Source of the DNA: Arthrobacter sp. StoSoilB20
Lineage (GTDB): Bacteria; Actinomycetota; Actinomycetes; Actinomycetales; Micrococcaceae
Direction of reading: 5' to 3'
Assembly: GCF_019977295.1 (NCBI RefSeq)
Contig: NZ_AP024651.1
Coordinates: 1,426,001 to 1,490,000 of the forward strand
Length of the DNA stretch: 64,000 nt
Shown: in pieces, positions 52,968 to 61,579 of the stretch
Numbering within the stretch: the first letter of the stretch is position 1
Layout: the number at the start of each line of letters is the position of its first letter
Notes under the pieces: generated by a model
Told to the model about the DNA's origin: nothing
The model's input: the letters and a program-made list of their open reading frames with translations, nothing else
The model's database searches: none
Made by a program: the position numbers and the translations under genes

Positions 52968-53486
52968 TTACTGGTACCGGCGGCGGTAGACGGGATCAAG
53001 GGTCTCCGGGGGCACGCCCAGCATTTCAGCGGTGTACTCCACCACGACGTCGTGCACCAGGTCCTGCAGTTCGTCCCGGCTGCCGCAGCCTTGCTCCACC
53101 ACGCGGCGGTACACAGTGATCATGGGTGCTTCGCCGCGGCCGCCTGGCGTATAGGAGCCCAAGGGGGCACGGCTTCCCTGGGCAACGAGTTGTTCAAGGT
53201 TGGGCGGGATCTCGTCGACCGCAAACAGGACACCGTCCAGTTGCTTGCCCCACATGTCCTGGAGCCGCTCCGCAGAGTCCAGAACCATGTCATCAAAGCG
53301 CTCTGCGCGGGTTCGGAAGCCGGGAAGGCTGGGGAGCATGAGTTCTCCCCGCAGTCCCCGGCCATGGCGGTTGCGCCGGCGCCGCCGGAAACCCCTCGCG
53401 CCCGGACCGGCGTGTTGCTCTGCCTGATCGCCATCGGCGTCAGTCCACCGGATGTTGAATCCGGGAACATGTGGCTGTGACTGCAT
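52968..53486 (-). CDS. Metallopeptidase-family (zincin-like, PF06262) protein without HExxH
   Basis: 172-residue protein. The core RFDDMVLDSAERLQDMWGKQLDGVLFAVDEIPP and GRGEAPMITVYRRVVEQGCGSRDELQDLVHDVVVEYTAEMLGVPPETLDP is typical of the actinobacterial PF06262 group (Rv3259 position). Where other members have HExxH, this one reads VHDVVVEYTAEML, so protease activity by the usual mechanism is unlikely. The first 50 residues are Arg/Gly/His-rich. ATG 53486 lies 6 nt after TAAAGT. Convergent with DUF5719 and divergent from DUF3499. Confidence 0.85.
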   Translation of the reverse strand: MQSQPHVPGFNIRWTDADGDQAEQHAGPGARGFRRRRRNRHGRGLRGELMLPSLPGFRTRAERFDDMVLDSAERLQDMWGKQLDGVLFAVDEIPPNLEQLVAQGSRAPLGSYTPGGRGEAPMITVYRRVVEQGCGSRDELQDLVHDVVVEYTAEMLGVPPETLDPVYRRRYQ

Positions 53487-53498
53487 ATATCGACTTTA
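53484..53498 (-). promoter_or_regulatory. Leaderless promoter of the metallopeptidase-family gene
   Basis: On the minus strand TAAAGT, six bases, ATG. Confidence 0.65.
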
Positions 53499-53628
53499 GT
53501 CCCGGCGACCCGTCTGCGCGACATCATGGCCCGCACAGCGGCGAGTTACCGGCAGAGGGGCCATCTTCGCGGGGCCACGGGCATCCAATGCCACAGGATG
53601 GAGCCAAGTGGCGCTAATCTGGGATGTT

Positions 53629-54006
53629 GTGGGTGCCATTCGTCAGTGTTCAAGATCAGCCTGCCGCCAGTCAGCGGTGGCTACTTTGACGTACGTGTAC
53701 GCCGAGTCCACCGCTGTCCTTGGTCCATTGGCCACCTATGCCGAGCCGCACGCCTACGATCTTTGCTCACAGCACGCCGAGAGCCTGACCGTTCCGCGGG
53801 GCTGGGAAGTGCTCCGGCTGGCTATGCCTGCCACGCCGCCCGAACCCGGCCCCAATGACCTGTTGGCCCTTGCCAATGCTGTCCGTGAGGCGGCTTCGGC
53901 AGCCCCTGAAACTCCTGCACGGCAAAGCCACCCGCAGATGGAGCCACCGGCAGCAATCGAGGGGACCCGTCGCGGGCACCTTCGCATCCTCCGCGAGCCC
54001 TCCTGA
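53629..54006 (+). CDS. DUF3499 protein (zinc-ribbon-like)
   Basis: 125 residues. The conserved core is AIRQCSRSACRQSAVATLTYVYAESTAVLGPLATYAEPHAYDLCSQHAESLTVPRGWEVLRL; Cys7, Cys12 and a CxxH pair could bind zinc. The second half is low complexity. GTG 53629 is preferred over GTG 53608 because homologues start near MGAIRQCSR and a TAATCT box sits 8 nt upstream. In mycobacteria (Rv3258c) it precedes manB, but here the next gene is Trm112. Function unknown. Confidence 0.87.
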   Translation: MGAIRQCSRSACRQSAVATLTYVYAESTAVLGPLATYAEPHAYDLCSQHAESLTVPRGWEVLRLAMPATPPEPGPNDLLALANAVREAASAAPETPARQSHPQMEPPAAIEGTRRGHLRILREPS

Positions 54007-54083
54007 CCCGGTAACCGAAGGTCCGGGCCTTGGGCTTCGGACGCAATTCGACGCCGCGCTGCAAACCCACTGATCCTGCGCGG

Positions 54084-54089
54084 TAGTCT
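54084..54089 (+). promoter_or_regulatory. -10 box of the Trm112 gene
   Basis: TAGTCT, with a predicted start near 54096 and a 55-nt leader; no clear -35. Confidence 0.4.
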
Positions 54090-54150
54090 GGAATCTGCAG
54101 ATAACATCCGCCAGCTGCGCCACGTAGGCGCCACCCAGGGAGCATCATTC

Positions 54151-54369
54151 ATGCCAAAGGTCAGTCCTGAACTGTTGTCCATCCTGCGCTGCCCCGTGAC
54201 GGGTTCACCGCTGGTCCAGGAGGGCGAGGAACTGGTCACCGTTCCTGAAGACTCCAATGGCGGGAAGCTCCGCTACGCGATAGAGGACGGCATCCCGTTG
54301 CTCCTGCCCCCGGAACTCCTTGCCGCGGCCAATGCTGCCACTTCCGGCCAGCACGATTCCAAGGCTTAG
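54151..54369 (+). CDS. Trm112 family protein
   Basis: 72-residue protein of the UPF0434/Trm112 group: SPELLSILRCPVTGSPLVQEGEELVTV and YAIEDGIPLLLPPEL. In eukaryotes Trm112 activates methyltransferases; the bacterial role is less clear. The usual CPxC zinc pair is reduced to one cysteine (RCPVT), as in many bacterial members. GGGAG lies about 9 nt before the ATG. Next to SAH hydrolase, itself a methylation-cycle gene; a functional link is only an inference. Confidence 0.88.
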   Translation: MPKVSPELLSILRCPVTGSPLVQEGEELVTVPEDSNGGKLRYAIEDGIPLLLPPELLAAANAATSGQHDSKA

Positions 54370-54414
54370 CCCCCGCTTCTTCACTCATTCCGCACGGTAC
54401 CCCTAAGGATTTCC

Positions 54415-55893
54415 ATGACTTTTGACTTCAAAGTTGCCGACATTACCCTTGCCGAGGCCGGCCGCCACCAGATCCGGCTCGCCGAGCACGAGATGCCGGG
54501 GCTGATGTCACTCCGCGCCGAATTCGGTGCTTCGCAGCCACTCAAGGGTGCAAGGATCGCCGGTTCCCTGCACATGACGGTCCAAACGGCTGTGCTCATT
54601 GAAACCCTCACTGCCTTGGGGGCGGAAGTTCGCTGGGCCTCCTGCAACATCTTCTCCACCCAGGACGAAGCCGCTGCCGCCGTCGTTGTTGGCAAGGGCA
54701 CACCGGAGAACCCGCAGGGTGTCCCGGTTTTCGCCTGGAAGGGCGAGACACTGGAAGAGTACTGGTGGACTGCGGAGCAGATCCTCACCTGGCCCGGGGC
54801 TGATGCAAACCCGGAGTTGGGTCCCAACATGATTCTCGACGACGGCGGCGACGCCACGCTGCTGCTGCACAAGGGCGTCGACTTCGAAGCCGCAGGCGCC
54901 GTTCCCACGGCCACCGAGGATGACCCGGAGGAGTACGTCCTCATCCTGGACCTCCTGCGCCGGACCCTTGCCGCTGATCCGCAAAAGTGGACCCGCCTGG
55001 CCGCCCGCATTGAGGGTGTCACCGAGGAAACCACCACCGGTGTCCACCGGCTGTACCAGCTCGCCGAGCAGGGCAAGCTGCTGTTCCCGGCCATCAATGT
55101 CAATGACTCCGTCACCAAGAGCAAGTTCGACAACAAGTACGGCATCCGCCACTCCCTGCCGGACGGCATCAACAGGGCAACGGACGTCCTCATGGGCGGC
55201 AAAGTTGCTGTCGTTTGTGGCTACGGCGACGTCGGCAAGGGAGCTGCCGAGGCCCTCCGTGGCCAGGGCTCACGGGTCATTGTTACCGAGATTGACCCCA
55301 TCTGCGCCCTCCAGGCCGCCATGGACGGATACCAGGTTGCCAAGCTGGAGACGGTGCTCGCCCAGGGCGACATCTTCATCACCACCACGGGCAACAAGGA
55401 CGTCATCATGGCCGAGCACATGCTGGGCATGAAGAACAAGGCAATCGTGGGAAACATCGGCCACTTCGACAACGAGATCGACATCGCCGGCCTGGCAAAG
55501 ATCCCGGGTGTCAAGAAAGTGGAGATCAAGCCGCAGGTCCACGAATGGGTGTTTGAGGAGGGCACGGACTCCGAGCGCTCCATCATCGTGCTGTCAGAGG
55601 GCCGCCTCCTCAACCTGGGCAATGCCACGGGACACCCGTCGTTCGTGATGAGCAACTCCTTCGCCAACCAGACCATCGCGCAGATCGAACTCTGGACCAA
55701 GAAGGACCAACCCGCGGGCGAACGCGAATACGGGAAGCAGGTTTACGTGCTTCCCAAGATCCTGGACGAGAAGGTCGCACGGCTCCACCTCGACGCACTT
55801 GGCGTGGAGCTGACGGAACTGAGCAAGGACCAGGCCGACTACCTTGACCTGGACGTTGCCGGCCCCTATAAGCCGGAGCACTACCGCTACTAA
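54415..55893 (+). CDS. ahcY: Adenosylhomocysteinase (SAH hydrolase)
   Basis: NAD-dependent hydrolase splitting S-adenosylhomocysteine to adenosine and homocysteine, clearing the inhibitor of methyltransferases. 492 residues: [76 protein letters not shown] and the NAD loop [22 protein letters not shown], ending [18 protein letters not shown]. Like other bacterial and plant forms it carries a mid-protein insert of about 40 residues (about 150-190). TAAGGA precedes the ATG. Terminator at 55924. Confidence 0.97.
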   Translation: MTFDFKVADITLAEAGRHQIRLAEHEMPGLMSLRAEFGASQPLKGARIAGSLHMTVQTAVLIETLTALGAEVRWASCNIFSTQDEAAAAVVVGKGTPENPQGVPVFAWKGETLEEYWWTAEQILTWPGADANPELGPNMILDDGGDATLLLHKGVDFEAAGAVPTATEDDPEEYVLILDLLRRTLAADPQKWTRLAARIEGVTEETTTGVHRLYQLAEQGKLLFPAINVNDSVTKSKFDNKYGIRHSLPDGINRATDVLMGGKVAVVCGYGDVGKGAAEALRGQGSRVIVTEIDPICALQAAMDGYQVAKLETVLAQGDIFITTTGNKDVIMAEHMLGMKNKAIVGNIGHFDNEIDIAGLAKIPGVKKVEIKPQVHEWVFEEGTDSERSIIVLSEGRLLNLGNATGHPSFVMSNSFANQTIAQIELWTKKDQPAGEREYGKQVYVLPKILDEKVARLHLDALGVELTELSKDQADYLDLDVAGPYKPEHYRY

Positions 55894-55923
55894 AGGGTTC
55901 CACCGCAACTCAAATCGATGGTG

Positions 55924-55957
55924 AAAGGCCGGCGCGCGATCAGCGTTGCCGGCCTTT
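55924..55957 (+). terminator. Terminator after ahcY
   Basis: Arms AAAGGCCGGC and GCCGGCCTTT around 14 bases, 30 bp after the stop; ends in TTTCGG. Confidence 0.75.
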
Positions 55958-55961
55958 CGGC

Positions 55962-55967
55962 TAGAAT
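55962..55967 (+). promoter_or_regulatory. -10 box of the L,D-transpeptidase gene
   Basis: TAGAAT; predicted start near 55974, 7-27 nt before the candidate ATGs. Confidence 0.5.
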
Positions 55968-55998
55968 TGGGTGTTCAGTAATGCTTGCGGGGGACAGG

Positions 55999-57231
55999 AT
56001 GATGGGAACCATGACGGAAGTCGCCACACGGAAAAAGGGCAAAATCCTTGCCATCATAGGAGTCTGCGCAGCTATTGCGGTGGGCGGCATTGGCGTGGTT
56101 GTGGTGCCTGGACTCCTTGCCGGTTCTTCCCAGGACAGCAGCGCTGCACCCTCTCCCACGCCTACGGTGGAAGCCAAGCCCGTAGAGCTGGGCATCACCC
56201 CGCTGGACGGCGCACTTGAGTGGAATCCGGTGGTGGGACCCCAAATCAAGGCTGTCAACGGCAAGGTCAAAGACGTTGTTCTGGCTCCCGTGGACGGTGG
56301 CACCCCTGTCCAGGGCAAGACCAGCCCGGATGGGAGCACCTGGACCACCCAGGAAGTCCTGAAGTTCAAGACCCAGTACAGCTATTCCTTCACTCTGGTG
56401 GACACCGCCGGGAAGGAAACCAAGAAGACCCAATCGTTCACCACCGTATCGGCTGCCTTTGAGGCGGACGCTTCCGTCTATCCCCGGAATGGGACCACGG
56501 CCGGATCCGGCCAGCCCATCGAGATCAACTTCAGCGAGCCCGTGGTGGATAAAGCTGCCATGGAGAAGCGCGTTGCCATAACGGTCTCTTCCGGCCAGCC
56601 GGTTGCCTGGCACTGGTATTCAGACAAGAAAGCCAGGATCCGGCCGGAGGCGTTCTGGGCCTCGGGCACCACTGTCACCGTGGACATGAAACTCCTGGGC
56701 GTCGATTTCGGTAACAAGATGATCGGCAATGCCGACGTAGTCTCGACCTTCACCACCGGTCCCCAGCGCGTGGCCGTTGTGGACGACACCACCAAGACCA
56801 TGAACGTGTACTCCGACGGGCAACTGGTCCACACTGCACCTGTGTCGCTCGGAGGCGAGGACTGGCTCTCTCCCACGGGCTATGCAGTGATCCTGGAGCA
56901 GGAGCGAAAGTCCAACTTCAACGCCGGGAGCATCGGGCTGAAGCCAGGCGATAAGGGCTACTACGCACCGATGGTGGTGGATTACGCAAACCGCCTGACG
57001 TGGTCCGGCGTGTACGTGCACCAAGCACTCGAATCGGCGTGGGGAGCCATCGGACGCGTAAACGTCTCCCACGGCTGCGTGGGCCTGCTGCCGGACGACG
57101 CAGCCTGGTTCTTCAACAACATGAAGACCGGCGACGTGGTCCAGATCCTGAACACCGGAGCGCCGGCAGTAGAGCCGTTGGAAGGCTTCGGCGACTGGAA
57201 CATCCCTTGGGCAAGTTACGCCCAGCGCTAG
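55999..57231 (+). CDS. L,D-transpeptidase with Ig-like domains
   Basis: Makes 3-3 crosslinks in peptidoglycan. From ATG 55999 it is 410 residues: a membrane anchor (about 16-40, no lipobox), two Ig-like domains (about 55-255; the second starts ASVYPRNGTTAGSGQPIEINFSEPV), then the YkuD domain with VDYANRLTWSGVYVHQALESAWGAIGRVNVSHGCVGLLPDDAAWF. The nucleophile is Cys360 in SHGC, and the histidine in YVH also fits. Layout matches LdtMt2-type enzymes. Starts at 55981, 56002 and 56011 are also in frame; AGG-type sites are poor. Follows the ahcY terminator. Confidence 0.91.
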   Translation: MMGTMTEVATRKKGKILAIIGVCAAIAVGGIGVVVVPGLLAGSSQDSSAAPSPTPTVEAKPVELGITPLDGALEWNPVVGPQIKAVNGKVKDVVLAPVDGGTPVQGKTSPDGSTWTTQEVLKFKTQYSYSFTLVDTAGKETKKTQSFTTVSAAFEADASVYPRNGTTAGSGQPIEINFSEPVVDKAAMEKRVAITVSSGQPVAWHWYSDKKARIRPEAFWASGTTVTVDMKLLGVDFGNKMIGNADVVSTFTTGPQRVAVVDDTTKTMNVYSDGQLVHTAPVSLGGEDWLSPTGYAVILEQERKSNFNAGSIGLKPGDKGYYAPMVVDYANRLTWSGVYVHQALESAWGAIGRVNVSHGCVGLLPDDAAWFFNNMKTGDVVQILNTGAPAVEPLEGFGDWNIPWASYAQR

Positions 57232-57245
57232 CCCAGCGTTATAAT
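57216..57245 (+). promoter_or_regulatory. Promoter of the pentapeptide-repeat gene
   Basis: TTACGC, 18 bases, consensus TATAAT; predicted start near 57252, giving a leader of about 167 nt that contains a GGGGAACCC/GGGTTCCCC hairpin (57353-57376). Confidence 0.55.
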
Positions 57246-57418
57246 TGGCCGCAGTGATTATCTCCTGCGCGCTTTGACGAAAACACACTGTGCCGACCAC
57301 GCGTCGGCCCTTCACTTTGTGCTGCCCTCCATGGTGATTCCGGGTGTCCCTGCGGGGAACCCACGCACGGGTTCCCCGGCCCTTTCCACCGGACCCTTTT
57401 TCATCACATGGAGCACAA

Positions 57419-58258
57419 ATGACACTTTCACCTACCCTCAGCCCGGACTGCAGTAACTGTTTTGCCCTCTGCTGCACGGCGCTCGGATTCGCCCGTTCGG
57501 CTGACTTCGCCATCGATAAACCGGCCGCGACGCCGTGCCCGAACATGGCCGCCGACTTTTCCTGCGCAATCCACCAACGGCTCCGGCCCCGTGGATTCCG
57601 CGGCTGCACCGTCTTCGACTGCTTTGGCGCAGGCCAGGTAGTGTCCCAACAAACCTTTGGGGGCACGAGCTGGAAGGAGAGCCCTTCCCTGGGGCAGTCG
57701 ATGTTCGCCGTGTTCAAAGTGGTGAGGCAACTCCACGAAATGCTCTGGTACCTGGTCGAAGCCCGGCAACGGACCTTCGATCCGGACCTGGCGATGGCAG
57801 CGGAGAGCCTGTCCGGGCGCATAGCAGCCATCGCCCAAGGCGACGCAACCGCGATCCTGGACACCGACGTCGAGACCCTGCATATGGAAGTGCGGGTCCT
57901 CTTGATGGAGGTCAGCGAAGAACTACGGGCCTCCTACGGAGCCGAGGACACGCAAACGCACGACGTCGGTGCTCACCGGAACGGTGAACACAGTGGCGCC
58001 GACCTGATGGGCGCGGACCTGGCGAACCAACGCCTCTGCGGATCCAACTTCCGGAGTGCCTACCTGATCGGAGCAAACCTCAGGAACAGCGACCTCACTA
58101 CGGCAGACCTCCTGGGAGCCGATCTACGCGGAGCCCAGCTCCACGGAGCGGACCTCTCCAAGGCCCTCTACTTGACCCAACCCCAAGTCAACGCCGCCGA
58201 AGGAAACCCCGCCACCCTCCTGCCGCACAGACTCACTAGACCAGACCACTGGCGCTAA
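57419..58258 (+). CDS. Cysteine-rich pentapeptide-repeat protein
   Basis: 279 residues in three parts. The N-terminus carries eight cysteines: Cys11, Cys14, Cys18, Cys19, Cys40, Cys49, Cys63 and Cys68 (C-x2-C-x3-CC...), similar to YkgJ-type zinc/iron-chelating domains. A helical middle (about 85-180: GQSMFAVFKVVRQLHEMLWYLVEAR) follows. A pentapeptide-repeat solenoid spans about 190-245 (GADLMGADLANQRLCGSNF... GADLRGAQLHGADLS). ATG 57419 follows GGAG by 5 nt. Related proteins occur in other actinobacteria; none has a known role that I can name. The repeat number is too small for a full DNA-mimic quadruple helix like MfpA. Confidence 0.85.
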   Translation: MTLSPTLSPDCSNCFALCCTALGFARSADFAIDKPAATPCPNMAADFSCAIHQRLRPRGFRGCTVFDCFGAGQVVSQQTFGGTSWKESPSLGQSMFAVFKVVRQLHEMLWYLVEARQRTFDPDLAMAAESLSGRIAAIAQGDATAILDTDVETLHMEVRVLLMEVSEELRASYGAEDTQTHDVGAHRNGEHSGADLMGADLANQRLCGSNFRSAYLIGANLRNSDLTTADLLGADLRGAQLHGADLSKALYLTQPQVNAAEGNPATLLPHRLTRPDHWR

Positions 58259-58290
58259 AGCCTGCAACCGGGACAAGCCGGTGGCAGGCA

Positions 58291-59094
58291 CTAACCGTCA
58301 GTGAACGGCAGCTTTTGCAGCCGCTCGCCGATTGACGCGTTCCGCTTCTCCGCCTGGCGCAGGCGCACAAGTTCACGGTTGCGGCGTTCCCCGAGGACTG
58401 CTCCGATGTAGTCCTCGGGGATTGTCCCGCCGGGCGGGGGAGGGGCGACGTATTTGGCGAGTTCGGAGGCAATGGCCGTAGCCATGTTGACCCGGGATGC
58501 CGGGGCCATGAGGTAGGCCTGCTGCACGAAGGTACCTGCCCTGCGCGCGGTGGCGTCGGGGACCCTGCCGATATCTGCCATAGCGGCCCAGCCCTGCAGG
58601 TAGTGCGGCGCCACAGGCATGATGCGGGGTTTGGAGGGGACGCGTTGGCGGAGCGAGTAGGTTCCGGCCACAATGTCGCCGAGGCGTTTGGACCGGTCGT
58701 TGAACAGTGCCACGCCGGTCGCCAGGCCGCCGAAGGTCAAATAGATTTCCAGGACGCCAAGCAGTCCACGGATGAGCGCCTGCCGAAAGCGGATGGAACC
58801 GCCGTCGTCGCGCACAATCCGTAGCCCGGTGGCGAGCTTTCCCAGGGAGCGTCCACGGGTGAGGGTTTCCACTGTGACGGGAACAATGACGATGGAGAGG
58901 ACAACACTGCCCAGGATCAGTGCGCGAATTGCGGCGTCGTCGAGGTCCTCTGATGCAACGCCCACCAGGATGATGAGGAGTATGGCCAGAACAATGTGCG
59001 AGACGACGTCGATGACGAGGCCCAGCGCGCGGGCAGCGAAGGATGCCGGGCGCAGTTCGAGGACCACTGCCTCGCCTGTGATGATTGAACTCAT
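58291..59094 (-). CDS. RDD family membrane protein
   Basis: 267 residues. The RDD domain (about 10-150) has PASFAARALGLVIDVVSHIVLAILLIIL with the conserved R and D, LTRGRSLGKLATGLRIVRDDGG and DRSKRLGDIVAGTYSLRQR. A hydrophilic C-terminal region of about 115 residues follows. ATG 59094 is preferred over ATG 59106 because GGGGG is spaced 5 nt before it. Divergent from SpoIIM; RDD/SpoIIM pairs recur in actinobacteria beside MoxR/DUF58 genes. Function unknown, possibly transport. Confidence 0.9.
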   Translation of the reverse strand: MSSIITGEAVVLELRPASFAARALGLVIDVVSHIVLAILLIILVGVASEDLDDAAIRALILGSVVLSIVIVPVTVETLTRGRSLGKLATGLRIVRDDGGSIRFRQALIRGLLGVLEIYLTFGGLATGVALFNDRSKRLGDIVAGTYSLRQRVPSKPRIMPVAPHYLQGWAAMADIGRVPDATARRAGTFVQQAYLMAPASRVNMATAIASELAKYVAPPPPGGTIPEDYIGAVLGERRNRELVRLRQAEKRNASIGERLQKLPFTDG

Positions 59095-59189
59095 GCCAGC
59101 CCCCATGCCTTCCCAACGGTGCAGGCGCGTGGCGTGCCCGCATCATCGAGTCTAGCGGCGGGACCCACCTCTTGGGCGGACTGAGGCGC

Positions 59190-59204
59190 TAGGGTGGTGC
59201 CGTG
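59190..59204 (+). promoter_or_regulatory. Leaderless promoter of the SpoIIM-like gene
   Basis: TAGGGT, six bases, GTG. Confidence 0.6.
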
Positions 59205-60194
59205 GACATCGACGCCTTCTCGGCCGTACATGGGGACAAATGGTCCAGGCTGCATTTCCTTGCGCATAAGCGCCGCCTCACGGGGTCTGAAGCCGACGAA
59301 TTGTTGCGGCTCTATCAGACCGTGTCCGGGCATTTGTCCCTGATCCGCTCGGTTGCTCCGGAGACTGCGTTGTCCGCCACCCTATCTGCAGGGCTGGCGC
59401 AAGCCCGGACCAGGTTCACCGGGGCGCGCTCGAATTTCATGGAGGACCTGGCACGCTTTTTTGTGATCTCCTTACCAGCCGCGTTCTACCGGATCCGCTG
59501 GCTGACCCTTTGGTGCGGGGTGGCTTTCGTCCTGGTGGCAGGCGCGTACGCCGTGTGGATTGGAACGTCGGCGGAGGCGCTGCGGGCGGTGGCAAGTGAC
59601 GCCAAGGTCCAGAAGTACGTAGAGGAAGACTTCATCAACTACTACTCGGAGAACCCTGCGGCCTCTTTCGCAGGTGCCGTGTGGACCAACAATGCCTGGA
59701 TCTCAGCGCAGGCCGTGGCGTTTGGAGTGACCGGATTCTGGGTCCCGTACATCCTGTTCATGAACGCCCAAAGCGTGGGCGTGGCAGCCGGCCTCTTCCT
59801 GGCTACGGGGAAAATGGATGTCTTCTTCAGCTACATCCTCCCGCACGGACTGATGGAACTGACGGCGGTGTTCATAGCATGTGCTGCCGGCCTCAGGATT
59901 TTTTGGGCCATGGTGCGGCCAGGTCCGCGGACCCGGCTGCAGGCTGTTGCTGACGAAGGGCGTTCGCTGATCACCGTTGCCTTGGGGCTGGTGCTTGTCC
60001 TCCTGGTCTCTGGAATGGTGGAAGGTTTCGTGACGCCCAGTGCTTTGCCAGTGTGGGCCAAGATCGCCATAGGTGCGGCGGTTTTGGCCGCCTATTGGGT
60101 CTACACGTTGGTGCTCGGCGGAAGGGCCGCCCGGACAGGTGTCACCGGGGACCTGGACGCCAACGACGCCGGATATCGCAGCATCGCCGCGTAG
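59202..60194 (+). CDS. Stage II sporulation protein M (SpoIIM) family membrane protein
   Basis: 330-residue membrane protein of PF01944. About 110 N-terminal cytosolic residues with LLRLYQTVSGHLSLIRS are followed by helices; conserved points are RFFVISLPAAFYRIRW, YYSENPAASFAGAVWTNNAWISAQAVAFGVTGFW, LFMNAQSVGVAAGLFLATGK and LPHGLMELTAVFIACAAGLRI. Non-sporulating actinobacteria carry it, so the name reflects homology only. Leu91 is encoded by the rare codon TTA. GTG 59202 lies 6 nt after TAGGGT. Confidence 0.9.
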   Translation: MDIDAFSAVHGDKWSRLHFLAHKRRLTGSEADELLRLYQTVSGHLSLIRSVAPETALSATLSAGLAQARTRFTGARSNFMEDLARFFVISLPAAFYRIRWLTLWCGVAFVLVAGAYAVWIGTSAEALRAVASDAKVQKYVEEDFINYYSENPAASFAGAVWTNNAWISAQAVAFGVTGFWVPYILFMNAQSVGVAAGLFLATGKMDVFFSYILPHGLMELTAVFIACAAGLRIFWAMVRPGPRTRLQAVADEGRSLITVALGLVLVLLVSGMVEGFVTPSALPVWAKIAIGAAVLAAYWVYTLVLGGRAARTGVTGDLDANDAGYRSIAA

Positions 60195-60333
60195 ACCTTA
60201 CAGTTACGTTTCGATCCGGTCCCAGCCGGGGTGGCACAGCGTGTCAGCCTCGGACCGGGCGGTAGGCTCGAATGCAGACAAGAGATCCGGCAGTACGCAT
60301 TCGCCGGTGGATGCCTACGGAAGTGAAACCGCT

Positions 60334-61533
60334 GTGAGCGACAAGAGCCCAAAACCACAAGAACCGGACACGGACGTCCATGAGGACCCCAACGAGCCGG
60401 CCTTCGACTGGATGAAGCCGAAGACCTCCAGCGGTGCCTCTCCGGCGGCTGACCCGAAGGCGGCCCCCACGACGACGACTTCCAGTGCGGTTGACTCCGC
60501 ACCGGCGGTTGCCACAGGGGCGACGCCCGCTACCGCGACACCAGCTACGCCTGCCGGTGGCCAGCCCGGAAGCCGTGCCGATCGCAAAGCTGCAGAAGCG
60601 GCCGACGCCGAGCCCGAACCCCCGCTGTTCGCTGACACTCTTGCCGATACCGCCTCGGAGAAAGAGTCCTCGCACTATTCGGAACCCTTGCCGACGTCGG
60701 CCCTTCAGGTCCGCCCGCCCGAAGAAGAAGTAGCCCGCCGCAACGCTGAACGTGAGCAGGCCGCCAAGGTCAAGCCGATCGGACCGCGCGTCTTCCAGGT
60801 TCTGTTGGCTGTGTTCTACCCGGTCATCCTCCTGGTGCTCGCCGTCAGGGCTGTTACCAGCCCCCTGTTCCTGTGGGTGGAGTACAACCGTCCCGGTTTT
60901 CCGGGCGATGGTTACGGATTCAGCACAGATGACCGCATGACCTACGGTTCATACGCCGTGGACTACCTCAGCAACTGGGCTGGTCCGCGATACCTGGGTG
61001 GTTTGGTCAACCAGGATGGCACCAAGCTTTTCCAGGACAGCGAAGTGGCGCACATGGCCGACGTGAAGCTGGTCATTTTGTCCTCCTTCGGTGCCGGACT
61101 GCTGCTCATTATCCTCAGCATCATCGCCATCCTGTACCTGCGGAAGCGCAGCAACGGCGGCATCCGCCGAGGTCTCTTTGCAGGGTCGATCGTCACTTTG
61201 GTCATCATCATTGGCCTCGCAGTCCTGGCGGCCCTGAGCTGGGAGCAGTTCTTCACCGAGTTCCACCGGATCTTCTTCGCCAATGGAACGTGGACGTTCT
61301 CCCTGGAAGACACTCTTATCAGGCTCTTCCCGGGACAATTCTGGATCGACGCCGGCATCGTCATCGGCGCGTTGGTGTTCCTCGTGGCTACGGTGACGTT
61401 CATCTTCACCTGGCCCACCAAGCGGCGCCGGGGTGCTGACACAACGGCTGATCAGCCCGAGGTTTTGGACGACGACGCGGCCACAGACGATACGGACAAC
61501 CTCAGCAGGGAATCAACTGACGCCAGGCGCTAG
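60334..61533 (+). CDS. TIGR01906 (DUF1461) family membrane protein
   Basis: About 399 residues. A disordered Pro/Ala/Thr/Glu-rich cytoplasmic tail of about 150 residues precedes a membrane core: IGPRVFQVLLAVFYPVILLVLAVRAV, VEYNRPGFPGDGYGFSTDDRMTYGSYAVDYLSN, the conserved FQDSEVAHMADVKLVI, and two more hairpins to FLVATVTFIFTWP, then an acidic tail. The family has the HMxDVK motif but no known function. GTG 60334 with GGAAG about 10 nt upstream is chosen; GTG 60307 is in frame and possible. Confidence 0.85.
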   Translation: MSDKSPKPQEPDTDVHEDPNEPAFDWMKPKTSSGASPAADPKAAPTTTTSSAVDSAPAVATGATPATATPATPAGGQPGSRADRKAAEAADAEPEPPLFADTLADTASEKESSHYSEPLPTSALQVRPPEEEVARRNAEREQAAKVKPIGPRVFQVLLAVFYPVILLVLAVRAVTSPLFLWVEYNRPGFPGDGYGFSTDDRMTYGSYAVDYLSNWAGPRYLGGLVNQDGTKLFQDSEVAHMADVKLVILSSFGAGLLLIILSIIAILYLRKRSNGGIRRGLFAGSIVTLVIIIGLAVLAALSWEQFFTEFHRIFFANGTWTFSLEDTLIRLFPGQFWIDAGIVIGALVFLVATVTFIFTWPTKRRRGADTTADQPEVLDDDAATDDTDNLSRESTDARR

Positions 61534-61579
61534 CAGGGCCCACTGCGCGGCGTGCCCTGGGGCGCCAGAACACGTGCCG

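Noticed and set aside
54370..54414. SAH riboswitch before ahcY
   Set aside because: The gap is only 45 bp and lacks the conserved SAH-riboswitch core.
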